A stretch of DNA of 64,000 bases from Sphingomonas limnosediminicola (lineage in GTDB: Bacteria > Pseudomonadota > Alphaproteobacteria > Sphingomonadales > Sphingomonadaceae): positions 2,703,501 through 2,767,500 of the forward strand of contig NZ_BAABBM010000001.1 in assembly GCF_039537965.1 (NCBI RefSeq), in the 5' to 3' direction. Both the position numbers and the translations under genes were made by a program. Below, one piece after another: positions 1 to 9,369 of this stretch; position 1 is the first letter of the stretch; every line of letters begins with the position of its first letter. Under the pieces are notes generated by a model. It did not search any database. It was given only the letters and a program-made list of their open reading frames with translations, and was not told where the DNA came from.

Positions 1-415
1 GGTTTCCGGTGGTCGAATGATGGAGCGCGTGGGACCGTTTCCAGCAATCGTAGGGGGTGAGCGTAAGCACTCCCAGGAATCGTCCCAGCCAGTCGTTCGC
101 GCGCCGGCTGGGGAAGAAGGCATCATGTCCGCAGTCGTGCTGAATGAGGAACAGGCGAAGAAGAAACAGGCTCGCAGGGGCAATGAGCAGAAGCGCGACC
201 ACGTAACCGGCCTCTACCGCCACGAGCGTGATTGCGATTAGCGCCAAAAACGGCGCCAGAGTCACGGCAAGCTCGCGCAGGCTGCGGCCGACGCTCGGGT
301 CGCGGAAGGCATGCAGATCTCGCACCAGGCGCCGCGGGTCGATCGGCGCTTCGCGGCCGGAGATCTGGGTTGGCTCCTCAGTTTCGGAGTGCACTTCGGG
401 GAATTCGTTCAGCAT
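1..415 (-). CDS. Fatty acid desaturase, N-terminal part (runs off window start)
   Basis: This is the first 138 residues of a membrane desaturase; the gene continues beyond position 1. An N-terminal soluble stretch is followed by hydrophobic segments at about residues 50-65 and 70-92. Then come two of the histidine boxes typical of di-iron fatty acid desaturases: HDCGH at residues 93-97 and HALHH at 129-133 (HX2HH). The family introduces double bonds into acyl chains at the membrane using O2. The third His box lies outside the window. The gene reads in the same direction as the helicase upstream of it, with 95 bp between them. Substrate position is unknown. Confidence 0.85.
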   Translation of the reverse strand, partial: MLNEFPEVHSETEEPTQISGREAPIDPRRLVRDLHAFRDPSVGRSLRELAVTLAPFLALIAITLVAVEAGYVVALLLIAPASLFLLRLFLIQHDCGHDAFFPSRRANDWLGRFLGVLTLTPYDCWKRSHALHHSTTGN

Positions 416-510
416 GACGGAACGCTGCTTAGTCCGAACATTGTTTCAATTTTCTCTCGGCGGGATTCTGGGGCTGGTGGCAACGGCTTGCCGCTACGCG
501 GTTCGACGGA

Positions 511-2208
511 TCATCGGCGGCTCGCAACGCTTTCGGCAGTCCGGCGCGGTTTCTTCTTTGGGCGTGGTCTCTCGTGGGCAAGCTCCGGGCGGTAAGTTGA
601 GCTTTTCTCGCGCGGCTCGGCAAGCTCGATCATCAGACCTTGGTCCTCCGGCGCAATGTTTGCTCGGCGCAGCGCCTTGATGAATCCGGGCGTGGCACGC
701 TCGCTGACCTGGAAAAAGCTCTCGTTGGCCGCCAGCCGAATGGCACCGATTTCGGTCCTAGTCACATGCCCGTAACGGCAAATCAAAGGGAGCAGCCAGC
801 GAGGATCCGCATTGTGGCGGCGACCGGCGTTGATGCGGAACCAGCTTGCGTCTTCAAAGCCGGGTCGCGGCCCACCTTCCGCGCCGCGATCGTCTCGCCG
901 CCCTGAACCGATGATGTCCTCCGGCGCGGGCATGTCCGTTCGAAGCGATTTTATCAGCGCCGCGGCGATCGCCTCGGGCGCCAGCTCGGTCATCAACTGA
1001 GTCACGAGCTCCCGGTCTTCGTCCTCGAGCTCGACCGGCGCCGACAACGCCGCGAGCATTCGCTCACGATCCTTCGCACGGATTTCGGTCGCCGAGGGCA
1101 CCGAGATCCATTGTGCGTCGATGCGCGCTCCGCGCAGCATCCCCTCAACCCGTTTCCGGCGCTGGAATGGGACGATCAGCACCGCGGTTCCCTTGCGGCC
1201 CGCGCGGCCGGTGCGCCCGGAACGATGCTGGAGCGCCTCCGCGTCGCGTGGAAGCTCGACGTGGACAACCAGCGAAACGGAAGGAAGGTCGATACCGCGC
1301 GCCGCGACGTCGGTCGCCACGCACACGCGTGCGCGCTGGTCTCTAAGCGCCTGCAGCGCCTGATTGCGCTCATTCTGACTGTGCTCGCCGGACAGGGCCA
1401 CGGCGTGGAAGCCGCGCTCGTTGAGGCTGGCATGAAGCCTGCGGACGGCGTCGCGCGTGGCGCAGAACAGGATGGCGGTCTCCGCCTCATGGAAGCGAAG
1501 CAGGTTGACGACCGCGTGCTCGATGTCGGTCGGCGACACTGCCATCGCCTGATAGGCGATGTCCTGGTGGCCTTCCTTATCCCCGAGCGTCTCGATACGG
1601 AGCGCGTCCTTCTGATAGCGCTTGGCGAGAGCGACGATCGGGCGCGGCATCGTGGCGGAGAACAACAATGTTCGGCGGCCTTGCGGTGTCGCATCGAGGA
1701 TTTCTTCGAGTTCCTCACGGAAACCCATGTCGAGCATCTCGTCGGCTTCATCGAGCACCGCCGCGCGCAGAAAAGACAGATCGAGTGCACCGCGTTCGAG
1801 GTGATCGCGGAGCCGCCCCGGCGTGCCGACGACGATGTGGGCGCCGCTCGAAAGTGCGCGCCGCTCCTTCATCGGGTCCATGCCGCCGACGCAAGTCACC
1901 ACGCGGGCGCCGGCGCCGGCAAAGAGCCACTGCAGTTCCTTGCTCACCTGGATGGCAAGCTCGCGTGTAGGCGTGATCACCAGCGCGAGCGGTGCTCGCG
2001 CTACCGGTGCAGTCTCGCCCTCCAGGACGGCCGAAGCGATCGCAATCCCGAAGGCGACCGTCTTCCCCGACCCGGTCTTCGCCGAAACGATAAGGTCGCG
2101 TCCATGAGCCTCTTCGGCGGCAACGGCCGACTGGACCGGGGTCAGCTTTTCATAGCCACGAGAATCGAGCGCCCCGGCGAGGGCGGGATGCAATTGGGAA
2201 TGGGGCAT
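511..2208 (-). CDS. DEAD-box ATP-dependent RNA helicase with DbpA-type RNA-binding domain
   Basis: This 565-residue protein has the full set of DEAD-box motifs in order: Q motif region (TPVQ), Walker A (TGSGKT), DEAD (LDEADEMLDMG), SAT, and motif VI (HRSGRTGRAG). After the two RecA-like domains (about residues 1-380) comes a domain near residues 455-535 resembling the DbpA RNA-binding fold, then a very basic tail (RPKKKPRR). The known role of such proteins is ATP-dependent RNA remodelling, often in ribosome assembly or the cold response. It ends 95 bp before the desaturase start. The exact RNA target is not deducible, so no gene symbol is given. Confidence 0.93.
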   Translation of the reverse strand: MPHSQLHPALAGALDSRGYEKLTPVQSAVAAEEAHGRDLIVSAKTGSGKTVAFGIAIASAVLEGETAPVARAPLALVITPTRELAIQVSKELQWLFAGAGARVVTCVGGMDPMKERRALSSGAHIVVGTPGRLRDHLERGALDLSFLRAAVLDEADEMLDMGFREELEEILDATPQGRRTLLFSATMPRPIVALAKRYQKDALRIETLGDKEGHQDIAYQAMAVSPTDIEHAVVNLLRFHEAETAILFCATRDAVRRLHASLNERGFHAVALSGEHSQNERNQALQALRDQRARVCVATDVAARGIDLPSVSLVVHVELPRDAEALQHRSGRTGRAGRKGTAVLIVPFQRRKRVEGMLRGARIDAQWISVPSATEIRAKDRERMLAALSAPVELEDEDRELVTQLMTELAPEAIAAALIKSLRTDMPAPEDIIGSGRRDDRGAEGGPRPGFEDASWFRINAGRRHNADPRWLLPLICRYGHVTRTEIGAIRLAANESFFQVSERATPGFIKALRRANIAPEDQGLMIELAEPREKSSTYRPELAHERPRPKKKPRRTAESVASRR

Positions 2209-2276
2209 TGCCGCGCACTACTCGCGAGTGGCCCTCGCCGATAGCCCCTTCGTGCGTTGCCCATTGGTTATCCTCG

Positions 2277-2616
2277 CTAAATCAGCCCCATCGCCCGCAT
2301 GCTGGTGCGGCCTTGGGCGCCGACAACGACGCGGTCGTGGATGGCGATCTTCATGTGCCGGCCGGCGTCGACTAGGTTGCGGGTCAGGCGAATGTCCTGG
2401 CTCGAAGGCGTAAGGTCGCCGCTTGGATGATTCACCGATTAGCTTCTTCGCCAGCGGCTTGGTGTCGACGCGTGGGATCGTCAGCGTCAGCAGATATTCG
2501 ATCAGCTCATAATTGTGGAAACCTTGCGGCCCGGCGTCCGGCAGACGCTGCCGCAACCGTCCCCGGTGCCCGGACGGCTTTTCCGCTTCTTCAATCTTCT
2601 GGGCGTGCCCGTGCAT
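2277..2616 (-). pseudogene. radC: radC-like gene with internal deletion and frame change
   Basis: The first about 60 codons encode a recognisable RadC/UPF0758 N-terminus (YELIEYLLTLTIPRVDTKPL, then AKKLIGE). The last about 50 codons, in a different frame, encode the RadC C-terminus: NHPSGDLTPSSQDIRLTRNL, then a segment ending GRTSMRAMGLI and a TAG stop at 2277-2279. The join is at about 2434-2440. Intact RadC proteins are around 220-250 residues; here the linker and most of the JAB/MPN domain, including its first metal ligand region, are gone. An out-of-frame reading extends to 2218 but is not meaningful. I treat this as a decayed gene. Confidence 0.85.
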
Positions 2617-2731
2617 GCCGCTTTCTTGCGACTTTACCCGAGCGGGGGAGGCAGTAACGGGAGTTCTCAGCGCAGGAAAGGGTCATGCCGCAATCGGAAC
2701 GGTCATGCGCGGAAGGGGTTAGATAAGCCCA

Positions 2732-5700
2732 ATGAGCGATCGGTCGAGCGAGGAGGGGCGTGAGGTGCTGGGCGCGGAGCCCGGCGGCACTATCGTCGTG
2801 CGCCGCTCGCGCTGGGGCCGCCTTGCAATGCTGGTGGCGCTCGCCGCGCTGCTGGTGTTCGCGGTTGCCGTCACCATCGTCTGGATCCAGCGGCGTCCGA
2901 TCGCCACCCACTTCCTGAAACGCGAGTTCGAGCGGCGGGGCGTCCAGGCAAGCTATCACCTCGACCGCATCGGCTTCCGTACGCAAGAGGTCAGCGACCT
3001 CGTTATCGGTGATCCCAGGCATCCCGACCTGACCGCGAAGCACGCCATCATTCAGATGCGGCTGAAGCTCGACGGAAATTTCCAGGTCTTCCGTGTGGAG
3101 GCGCGCGGCGTGCGCCTGCGCGGCAAGCTGGTGAAGAATCGCGTGAGCTGGGGCCAGATCGACAGGCTGATGCCGCCGCCTAGCAACAAACCGTTCCAGT
3201 TGCCTGACGTCGTGATCGACGTTGCCGACAGCACCATCGCGCTTGCGACGCCATTCGGGCCCGTCGGTGTGGCGCTGGACGGAGCGGGGCGGCTCAGCGG
3301 CGGCTTCAAGGGCCGGGTCGCGGTGAACAGCCCGCGTATCATCCCCGGCAAATGCGCCGCTTCCGATTTGCGGGTGAACGTCGCGGTTGCGGTCATCGCA
3401 AGGCGGCCGCAGGTCGAAGGGCCGGTGACGCTCAGCAGCTTCAACTGCCCGGCAAGCCACTTCAACGTTGCCGCACCGCGCTTCGACGCGAAGGCCAGCT
3501 TCAACGAGGCGTTCACGAACGTCGACGGCAGCGGGCGGATGGCGATCAAAACGCTGTCGGCCGGCGCCAACGGCCTCGCGGCTTTCAACGGCGAGCTGAC
3601 CTACAAGGGGTCGCTAAAGCAGGTCGACGGGCGCGTGCGGCTGTCGGCGCAGAAGTCGCGGCTCGGCACCATTTATGCCGATCGTACGCGGCTGGCGGGC
3701 GGTTATCACCTCGGGCTTTCGTCGGGGACCTTCGCCCTGATCGGCAAGTTCAATGCCGATAGCTCCGCGCTCGACCCGTCGATGCTGGCCGGCGTGACAG
3801 GGCCGCTGGCGGCCGTGGCGAAAACGCCGATCGGCCCGGTGGCGAGTAGCATCGGCAACGCCTTCCTCCGCGTGTCGAAGAATTTTAACGCGGCGGGCGA
3901 AATCCGGCTCGTCAACTTCATCGGCGGTGGCGGCGCGCGGATTCAGAATGCGACGATCGCCGCACCTGGCGGCGCTCGCGCTCGCGTCTTCGGCGGCAGC
4001 GGCGTGACTTATTACTGGCCGGCGGGCGGACTGCGCATCGACGGCAATCTCGAAATGGCCGGCGGCGGTCTGCCGACTGGTCGCGTATCGCTCAGCCAGC
4101 CGGGTCCCGGCGCGCCGATGAGCGGCACTGCGCAGCTTGCACCTTACTCCGCGGGCGGGCAGCGGCTGGCGCTCGACACCATCCGCTTCGGGCCGGGGCC
4201 GGGCGGGTCGACGGCGATGAGCATGGTCGCGCAGCTCGACGGACCATTCCCCGGCGGCAGGGTGCAGGCGCTGCGCCTGCCGATCCAGGGTCGCGTAGGG
4301 CAGGGCGGCAGCTTTGCCTTCGGCACGAGCTGCGCGGTCGTCAGCTTCAACCTGTTCCAGATGAGCTCGATCCAGCTCGGCGCGACACGCCTTCCGGTAT
4401 GCCCAATTGGAGGCGCGATCATCTCGAAGAGTCCGGGCGGGTCGGTGGTCACCGCGGCGCGGCTCAACCAGCCGGTGCTGAATGGTCGCATCGGCAGCTC
4501 CCCGCTGCACTTGGTCGCGGCTAACAGCCAGATCACGGGCGACCGGTTCGGCTTCAACAGCCTGGCGATGCGACTGGGCAAGCCGGATTCGCCGATCCTC
4601 TTCGATGCGGCGCGGCTCAACGGCTCATTTGCAGGATCGAATTTCAAGGGCACTTTCGGCGGCGCGAAGGCGACGATCGGCAACGTGCCGCTGCTGCTCA
4701 GCGATGGCACAGGAAGCTGGACCTTCCGCAACAGCAAGCTTGATGTGAAGAGCGCGCTGACGGTCACCGATCGCGACGCCGACCCGCGCTTCTATCCGCT
4801 TCGCAGCGACGACACCCATTTCTCGCTTGCCGGCGATTTCGTCCGCGCGAGGGGCACGCTACGCAACCCGGCGACCGGGATCAGGGTGACCGACGTCAAC
4901 ATCGAACATCGCCTGTCGAGCGGCGCCGGCCACGCGACGCTCGATGTGCCGGGGATCACGTTCGGCGACAATCTCCAGCCGGACCAGCTTACGCGGCTGA
5001 CCGAGGGCGTCATCGCGCTGGTTAGAGGAACGATCAGCGGCAACGGCCGGATCGACTGGAACAGCAGCGGCAAGGTTACGTCGACCGGCGATTTCACCAC
5101 CAATGGCATCGACCTCGCCGCGCCGTTCGGTCCCGTCACCGGCATGCGCGGGACAATCCACTTCAACGACCTGCTCGGCCTGACGACGGCGCCGGGGCAG
5201 CTGATGACCGTCGGATCGATCAATCCCGGTATTCTCGTCGAGAACGGGCAGATCCATTACCAGCTGCTGCCCGGCCAGCTGGTGAAAATCGAGCGCGGCG
5301 AGTGGCCTTTCATGGGTGGGCGCCTGGTCCTTCAGGAAACCGTGCTCAACTTCGCCAGGCCGACAGCCAAGCGCCTGACGTTCCAAGTCATTGGCCTCGA
5401 CGCGCAAGTGTTCGTGCAAACCCTGGGCTTCAAGGAGCTCGACGCGACCGGCAAGTTCGATGGCGTCCTACCGATGATCTTCGATGAGAATGGAGGCCGG
5501 ATCGTCGGCGGCCGGCTCGAGTCCCAGAACGGCGGCTCGCTCGCCTATGTCGGGGTGGTCAATAAGGCGAGCCTCGGCACGATGGGCAATATCGCCTTCA
5601 ACGCGCTGCGCGACCTGCGCTTCAAGTCGATGATCGTTCGGCTCGACGGTGATCTCGCAGGCGAATTTGCCGCGCGGCTGAGCATCGACGGTGCCGGCAT

Positions 5701-6007
5701 CGGGCAGTCGACGAGCACACAGCGCATCATCCGCGGTCTGCTGAAGAAGATCCCGCTGCGCCTGAGCGTTAACATCACCGGCCCCTTCCGTGCGCTGATC
5801 GCCACTGCAAAGGCGGTCCGTGATCCGCGCGAGGTGATCAAGGACGTGCTGCCGCGGCCGCTCGACGACATCCCCGGCATTACGACCGAAGTCCGCAACG
5901 TCGAGGAACAGCAGCAGCAATCGCAAACGCCCGTGAACGAGCAAGTGAACACGGCGCCGCCAACCCAAACTCAACCCACGAAGCCCCAGCCCACGAAGCC
6001 CAAGTGA
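2732..6007 (+). CDS. ydbH: YdbH-family intermembrane phospholipid transport protein
   Basis: This large 1091-residue protein has one N-terminal transmembrane segment at about residues 31-52. A long repetitive beta-rich periplasmic region follows, ending in a Gln/Pro/Thr/Lys-rich tail. The architecture fits the AsmA-like/YdbH bridge proteins thought to carry phospholipid between inner and outer membranes. The next two genes encode YnbE- and YdbL-like proteins, the conserved partners of YdbH, with start/stop overlap or near-overlap, so this is one operon. The start at 2732 precedes the basic N-terminus and TM helix; its ribosome binding site is weak. Confidence 0.88.
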   Translation: MSDRSSEEGREVLGAEPGGTIVVRRSRWGRLAMLVALAALLVFAVAVTIVWIQRRPIATHFLKREFERRGVQASYHLDRIGFRTQEVSDLVIGDPRHPDLTAKHAIIQMRLKLDGNFQVFRVEARGVRLRGKLVKNRVSWGQIDRLMPPPSNKPFQLPDVVIDVADSTIALATPFGPVGVALDGAGRLSGGFKGRVAVNSPRIIPGKCAASDLRVNVAVAVIARRPQVEGPVTLSSFNCPASHFNVAAPRFDAKASFNEAFTNVDGSGRMAIKTLSAGANGLAAFNGELTYKGSLKQVDGRVRLSAQKSRLGTIYADRTRLAGGYHLGLSSGTFALIGKFNADSSALDPSMLAGVTGPLAAVAKTPIGPVASSIGNAFLRVSKNFNAAGEIRLVNFIGGGGARIQNATIAAPGGARARVFGGSGVTYYWPAGGLRIDGNLEMAGGGLPTGRVSLSQPGPGAPMSGTAQLAPYSAGGQRLALDTIRFGPGPGGSTAMSMVAQLDGPFPGGRVQALRLPIQGRVGQGGSFAFGTSCAVVSFNLFQMSSIQLGATRLPVCPIGGAIISKSPGGSVVTAARLNQPVLNGRIGSSPLHLVAANSQITGDRFGFNSLAMRLGKPDSPILFDAARLNGSFAGSNFKGTFGGAKATIGNVPLLLSDGTGSWTFRNSKLDVKSALTVTDRDADPRFYPLRSDDTHFSLAGDFVRARGTLRNPATGIRVTDVNIEHRLSSGAGHATLDVPGITFGDNLQPDQLTRLTEGVIALVRGTISGNGRIDWNSSGKVTSTGDFTTNGIDLAAPFGPVTGMRGTIHFNDLLGLTTAPGQLMTVGSINPGILVENGQIHYQLLPGQLVKIERGEWPFMGGRLVLQETVLNFARPTAKRLTFQVIGLDAQVFVQTLGFKELDATGKFDGVLPMIFDENGGRIVGGRLESQNGGSLAYVGVVNKASLGTMGNIAFNALRDLRFKSMIVRLDGDLAGEFAARLSIDGAGIGQSTSTQRIIRGLLKKIPLRLSVNITGPFRALIATAKAVRDPREVIKDVLPRPLDDIPGITTEVRNVEEQQQQSQTPVNEQVNTAPPTQTQPTKPQPTKPK

Positions 6008-6015
6008 GAGAAAAG

Positions 6016-6231
6016 ATGAGAAAGCCCATTTCCCGTCCCGCGTTGTTCGCGACAGCGATCCTGTCCGTGCCACTGGCGAGCTGCGTTTCGCTGAAGGCGC
6101 CGGACAAGCCGATCGACATCAACCTCAACGTCACCATCCGTCAGGAGGTCGTGGTGAGGCTGCAGCGCGACGTCGAGCAGCTGATCAACCAGAACCCGCA
6201 AGCCTTTCCGCAGAACAAGCCGAAGCAATGA
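6016..6231 (+). CDS. ynbE: YnbE-family small lipoprotein
   Basis: This 71-residue protein has a signal sequence ending in a lipobox (LASC), so it should be a lipoprotein. The body contains the IDINLNVTIRQEVVVRLQRD stretch typical of the family. It lies between ydbH and ydbL; its stop overlaps the ydbL start (ATGA). An in-frame GTG at 6004 overlapping the ydbH stop would add four residues, but the ATG at 6016 gives the better signal peptide. The family is known to work with YdbH in outer-membrane lipid homeostasis. Confidence 0.88.
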   Translation: MRKPISRPALFATAILSVPLASCVSLKAPDKPIDINLNVTIRQEVVVRLQRDVEQLINQNPQAFPQNKPKQ

Positions 6232-6596
6232 GGAAATTTTTGCTCCTCGCGTTGCTGGCGGTGACTGCGCCTGTCGTGGCGCAGACGCCGGCGGTCAACG
6301 CGGCGCGCGCATCTGGGCAGGTCGGGGAGCGTTTCGACGGTTATCTGGGCGTGGCCGGATCCGTGTCGGGCGCGGTCCGGAACCAGGTCGCGACGATCAA
6401 TATCCAGCGGCGCTCTCTCTACAGCAACCTGGCGGCGAGCCGGGGCGTCAGCCCGGCGGACGTGGGCATCACGGCGGGATGCCAGCTGCTCGCGCGGGTT
6501 TCGGTGGGTGAAGTCTACATGCTTAGCCAGGGCGGCTGGCGGCGGCGCGCGGCGGGGCAACCGGTTTCGGTCCCCGTTTACTGCACGGGGCGCTGA
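6228..6596 (+). CDS. ydbL: YdbL family (DUF1318) periplasmic protein
   Basis: This 122-residue secreted protein has a clear signal peptide (about residues 1-18, ending VVAQ). The DUF1318/YdbL-like region that follows contains NIQRRSLYSNLAASRGVSP. Its ATG overlaps the ynbE stop, so it is translationally coupled. YdbL is considered an accessory of the YdbH-YnbE bridge. It ends tail-to-tail with the DUF3298-type gene, overlapping by 19 bp. Confidence 0.87.
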   Translation: MRKFLLLALLAVTAPVVAQTPAVNAARASGQVGERFDGYLGVAGSVSGAVRNQVATINIQRRSLYSNLAASRGVSPADVGITAGCQLLARVSVGEVYMLSQGGWRRRAAGQPVSVPVYCTGR

Positions 6597-7312
6597 GGCT
6601 CGAAGGACGGGCGGAATTCGGGCTTCAGACGGTCAATCATCGCCGCGGTGATGGGCAGGTCGATCACATAGGGACCTTCGACATAGGGGCCGGCAACATA
6701 AGGGTCGGCCGTCACCTGGACATGATCGAAGCGATTGTTCGAATTCTTGTCGGCGATAAGGACCGTCAGCTCCTTGTAGGCCGGGCATTCGGTGAACATC
6801 CCGCCCGGCTTGATCGGCTCCTCGCGGCGCTTGGCACGCTCGCGGTTCAGCAGGACGCAGAAAGGCTGGCGGATTGCGCCGGTCCAGGTCTGGCCCACGG
6901 CCAAAAGCTGCTGGATGTCGATCTTCGCGTTGCGGGCGCCGTCCCATAGAAGCGCCGAGCTCGAGCCGAGCCCGTGCGCACCGCCGGTGAAGCCGTAGAA
7001 GCTGCCGTCGAGCGAGAGCAGGCGTGTAGACTGGCCTGCCGTTTCCCAAGCCATCTGAATTTCGTGCTGATGGAAGGGATAGTTGCTCTTCTTCGAATTC
7101 TGGAAGTCGCTCCTGGCCGCAGCGGCTTCGCGCTTGAAAATCTTGTCGGCGTCGGTTTGCATCCAGCGGTTGAGCGCGGGGATCGCCGCGGCCTGCGCCG
7201 GCCAGGCATAACTGAATTCCAGCGCGCTGCTGTTGCGCACGATCTTCACCGCTTTGGCGTCGGCGCCTGAGGCGGTCACGAGCGCCAAGGCCAAAATCAT
7301 CGCACATCTCAT
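6578..7312 (-). CDS. Secreted DUF4163/DUF3298 (RsiV/PdaC-like) domain protein
   Basis: The start at 7312 gives a 244-residue product with a signal peptide (MRCAMILALALVTASGADA). A longer start at 7366 would bury it. The mature part contains the pattern of the PdaC-like DUF4163 domain, with the family-typical GGAHG motif, followed by a DUF3298-like C-terminal half. Such proteins are periplasmic or anchored; some bind lysozyme or act on cell-wall sugars, but the role here is unknown. Antisense and convergent to ydbL; divergent from the atp operon. Confidence 0.75.
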   Translation of the reverse strand: MRCAMILALALVTASGADAKAVKIVRNSSALEFSYAWPAQAAAIPALNRWMQTDADKIFKREAAAARSDFQNSKKSNYPFHQHEIQMAWETAGQSTRLLSLDGSFYGFTGGAHGLGSSSALLWDGARNAKIDIQQLLAVGQTWTGAIRQPFCVLLNRERAKRREEPIKPGGMFTECPAYKELTVLIADKNSNNRFDHVQVTADPYVAGPYVEGPYVIDLPITAAMIDRLKPEFRPSFEPQRPVQ

Positions 7313-7461
7313 GGCGGCGGAGCTTACAGCCGTAGCCTGCGGTTGACTATCGGTGGCCCTGTTCATAAAGGGGCGGCGCCTTGGCGGTATCGCTTTTCCG
7401 CCATGTTTCTCGCCCCGTCTGGCCCTTGGATTTCAGCAGGGGCGACGCACAGGGGAGACGC

Positions 7462-7800
7462 ATGGCAGAGGACGAGAGCGCAGAGGTTCCGAAGCTTCCA
7501 CCAGACGCACGGCTCGAATCGCTCGATGAGCGGCTCGACCGATTGCAGCAGGCGGAAGCGAAACGGACCGGAGATGTGGAGCCGAACCCGAGCGATCGGT
7601 TGTGGCAGCAACTCTTCGGCCAGCTGATCGGCGCTCCGGTAGGCGGCGCAGTGATCGGCTGGGGTCTGGACAGCCTGGCCGGAGCGGCCGGTCACCGGAC
7701 CTTTCCGTTGTTCTTTCTGCTGATGCTGTTCTTCGGATTCGGCGTCGGCGTGAGGAACATCATGCGGCTTTCAAAGACCCGGTCGACGCCGGGCAACTGA
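7462..7800 (+). CDS. atpI: ATP synthase protein I (AtpI)
   Basis: This 112-residue protein has an acidic N-terminus and two hydrophobic segments (about residues 52-70 and 75-98) as in AtpI, which helps assemble the F0 c-ring. The ATG at 7462 has a GGGGAG ribosome binding site just upstream; an upstream in-frame start at 7381 adds a sequence unlike the family. First gene of the F0 operon. Confidence 0.85.
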   Translation: MAEDESAEVPKLPPDARLESLDERLDRLQQAEAKRTGDVEPNPSDRLWQQLFGQLIGAPVGGAVIGWGLDSLAGAAGHRTFPLFFLLMLFFGFGVGVRNIMRLSKTRSTPGN

Positions 7801-7819
7801 GTAGAGGCGAGAGACAAGC

Positions 7820-8596
7820 GTGGCGGCCGGTACCAAGATCGACCCGATGCACCAGTTCACCGTGGAGCCGCTGGTTCCGCTGCACCTGGGCAAATACGAC
7901 ATCAGCTTCACCACCAGCTCGGCGTGGCTGCTGGTGGCTCTCGTGCTGATTTTCGGTTTCATGGCGCTTGGCATGAAGCGTGAGCTGGTGCCCGGGCGCT
8001 GGCAGGTCGCCGTCGAAGGGCTGACTGGCTTCATCGACGACATGGTCAAGGTGAATATCGGGCCTGAAGGCAAGAAGTACGTCCCGTACATCTTCTCGCT
8101 TTTCACCTTCATTCTCGTCGCGAACCTGCTCGGTCTTCTGCCCCTGGCGGTCATTCCGGGCTTGCACAGCTTCACTACGACCAGCCATTTCTCCATCACT
8201 GGCGTGCTCGCCGTGATGAGCTTTTCGATCGTGCTGATCGTCGGTTTCTGGCGCCACGGTCTTCATTTCTTCTCGCTGTTCGTGCCCCACGGCACACCGA
8301 TTGTGATGGTCCCCCTGATCTTCGCGATCGAGTTCATCTCGTTCATGGTCCGCCCGTTCAGCCTGGGTCTCCGACTGTTCGTCGCGATGATCGCCGGCCA
8401 CATCCTGATGGAAGTGTTCGGAAGCTTCATTGTCAGCGGTTTCAACGGCGGTGCGGTAGGCATTGGCGTGGGCGCTCTGAGCTTCGTCTTCATCGTCGGC
8501 GTTGCCGCGCTGGAGCTGCTGGTTTGCGCGATCCAGGCTTACGTGTTCGCGCTGCTGACGACGCTCTATCTCAACGACGCAATCAATCTTCACTAA
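7820..8596 (+). CDS. atpB: ATP synthase F0 subunit a
   Basis: This 258-residue polytopic membrane protein uses a GTG start. The signature RPFSLGLRLF, which carries the essential arginine of the proton half-channels, is present near residue 180, and the C-terminal helices match subunit a. It forms the stator side of the proton path against the c-ring. It sits 19 bp after atpI and 22 bp before atpE. Confidence 0.97.
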   Translation: MAAGTKIDPMHQFTVEPLVPLHLGKYDISFTTSSAWLLVALVLIFGFMALGMKRELVPGRWQVAVEGLTGFIDDMVKVNIGPEGKKYVPYIFSLFTFILVANLLGLLPLAVIPGLHSFTTTSHFSITGVLAVMSFSIVLIVGFWRHGLHFFSLFVPHGTPIVMVPLIFAIEFISFMVRPFSLGLRLFVAMIAGHILMEVFGSFIVSGFNGGAVGIGVGALSFVFIVGVAALELLVCAIQAYVFALLTTLYLNDAINLH

Positions 8597-8618
8597 TATT
8601 CAAGCCAAGGAGTTTCAC

Positions 8619-8846
8619 ATGGATTTCGCTTCCGCTCAGGTCATCGGTGCCGGTCTCGCGGCGATTGGCGTCGGTGCTGCCGCCGTCGGCGTCGGTAACG
8701 TCTTCGGTTCGTTCCTCGAGAGCGCGCTGCGCAACCCGGCGGCTGCTGACAGCCAGCAGGGCCGTCTCTTCATCGGCTTCGCCGCGGCGGAGCTTCTGGG
8801 CCTCATCGCGTTCGCCGTCGCGATGATCATTCTCTACGCGCGTTAA
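8619..8846 (+). CDS. atpE: ATP synthase F0 subunit c
   Basis: This 75-residue hairpin of two transmembrane helices has the polar loop around residues 36-45 and the proton-carrying carboxylate Glu58 (AAELLG). It is the rotor-ring subunit. A good ribosome binding site (AAGGAG) lies upstream. No sodium-type ligand pattern is obvious, so a proton-driven enzyme is expected. Confidence 0.97.
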   Translation: MDFASAQVIGAGLAAIGVGAAAVGVGNVFGSFLESALRNPAAADSQQGRLFIGFAAAELLGLIAFAVAMIILYAR

Positions 8847-8877
8847 TCGCCTGAAAGGCTAGGCGCCGGGGACTGAA

Positions 8878-9369
8878 ATGCCTCAGATAGAACAACTTCC
8901 GTTCATCTTCTTCTCGCAGCTCTTTTGGCTGCTGGTCGTGTTCGGGATCATCTTCTTCGTCATTGGGCGAGGGATGCTTCCGAAGATCCAGGGCACGGTT
9001 GAGCTGCGTGACAAGAAGATCGCTGACGACCTTGAGCGCGCGCAAGCCGCACGATCCGAGGCGGAGGCGACGGAGGCCGAGTGGCGCGCCCGCATGGATG
9101 CTGCTCGCGGCGAGGCAGCGCGCCTTGCCCAAGAGGCCAAGCAGTCGAGTGCCCAGGCGACCGAAGCCAAGGTCAATGCTGCAGCCGACCAGATCAACGT
9201 CAAGGTCGAGGCTGCCTCAGCGAAGATCCGCTCGGCCGTCGACGCGGCACGGGCGGAGATCGAGGCCGTTGCGGCCGACGCCACGCGCGAGATGGTCGAC
9301 CGCCTTACCGGCATCCAGGTCGATCCCAAGGACGCCGCGCAGGCAGTGAAGGGCAAGCTCAATGTCTGA
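8878..9369 (+). CDS. atpF': ATP synthase F0 subunit b'
   Basis: This 163-residue protein has one N-terminal membrane helix (about residues 9-27) followed by a long Ala/Glu/Lys-rich coiled coil. It is the first of the two different b-type subunits seen in alphaproteobacteria and phototrophs, and forms the peripheral stalk with the next gene. The last 8 bp overlap the start of the following atpF. Confidence 0.93.
   Translation: MPQIEQLPFIFFSQLFWLLVVFGIIFFVIGRGMLPKIQGTVELRDKKIADDLERAQAARSEAEATEAEWRARMDAARGEAARLAQEAKQSSAQATEAKVNAAADQINVKVEAASAKIRSAVDAARAEIEAVAADATREMVDRLTGIQVDPKDAAQAVKGKLNV

Noticed and set aside
2218..2616. A 132-residue novel minus-strand protein
   Set aside because: Only the first 60 residues make sense, as RadC; the rest is the out-of-frame reading of the RadC C-terminus after a deletion.
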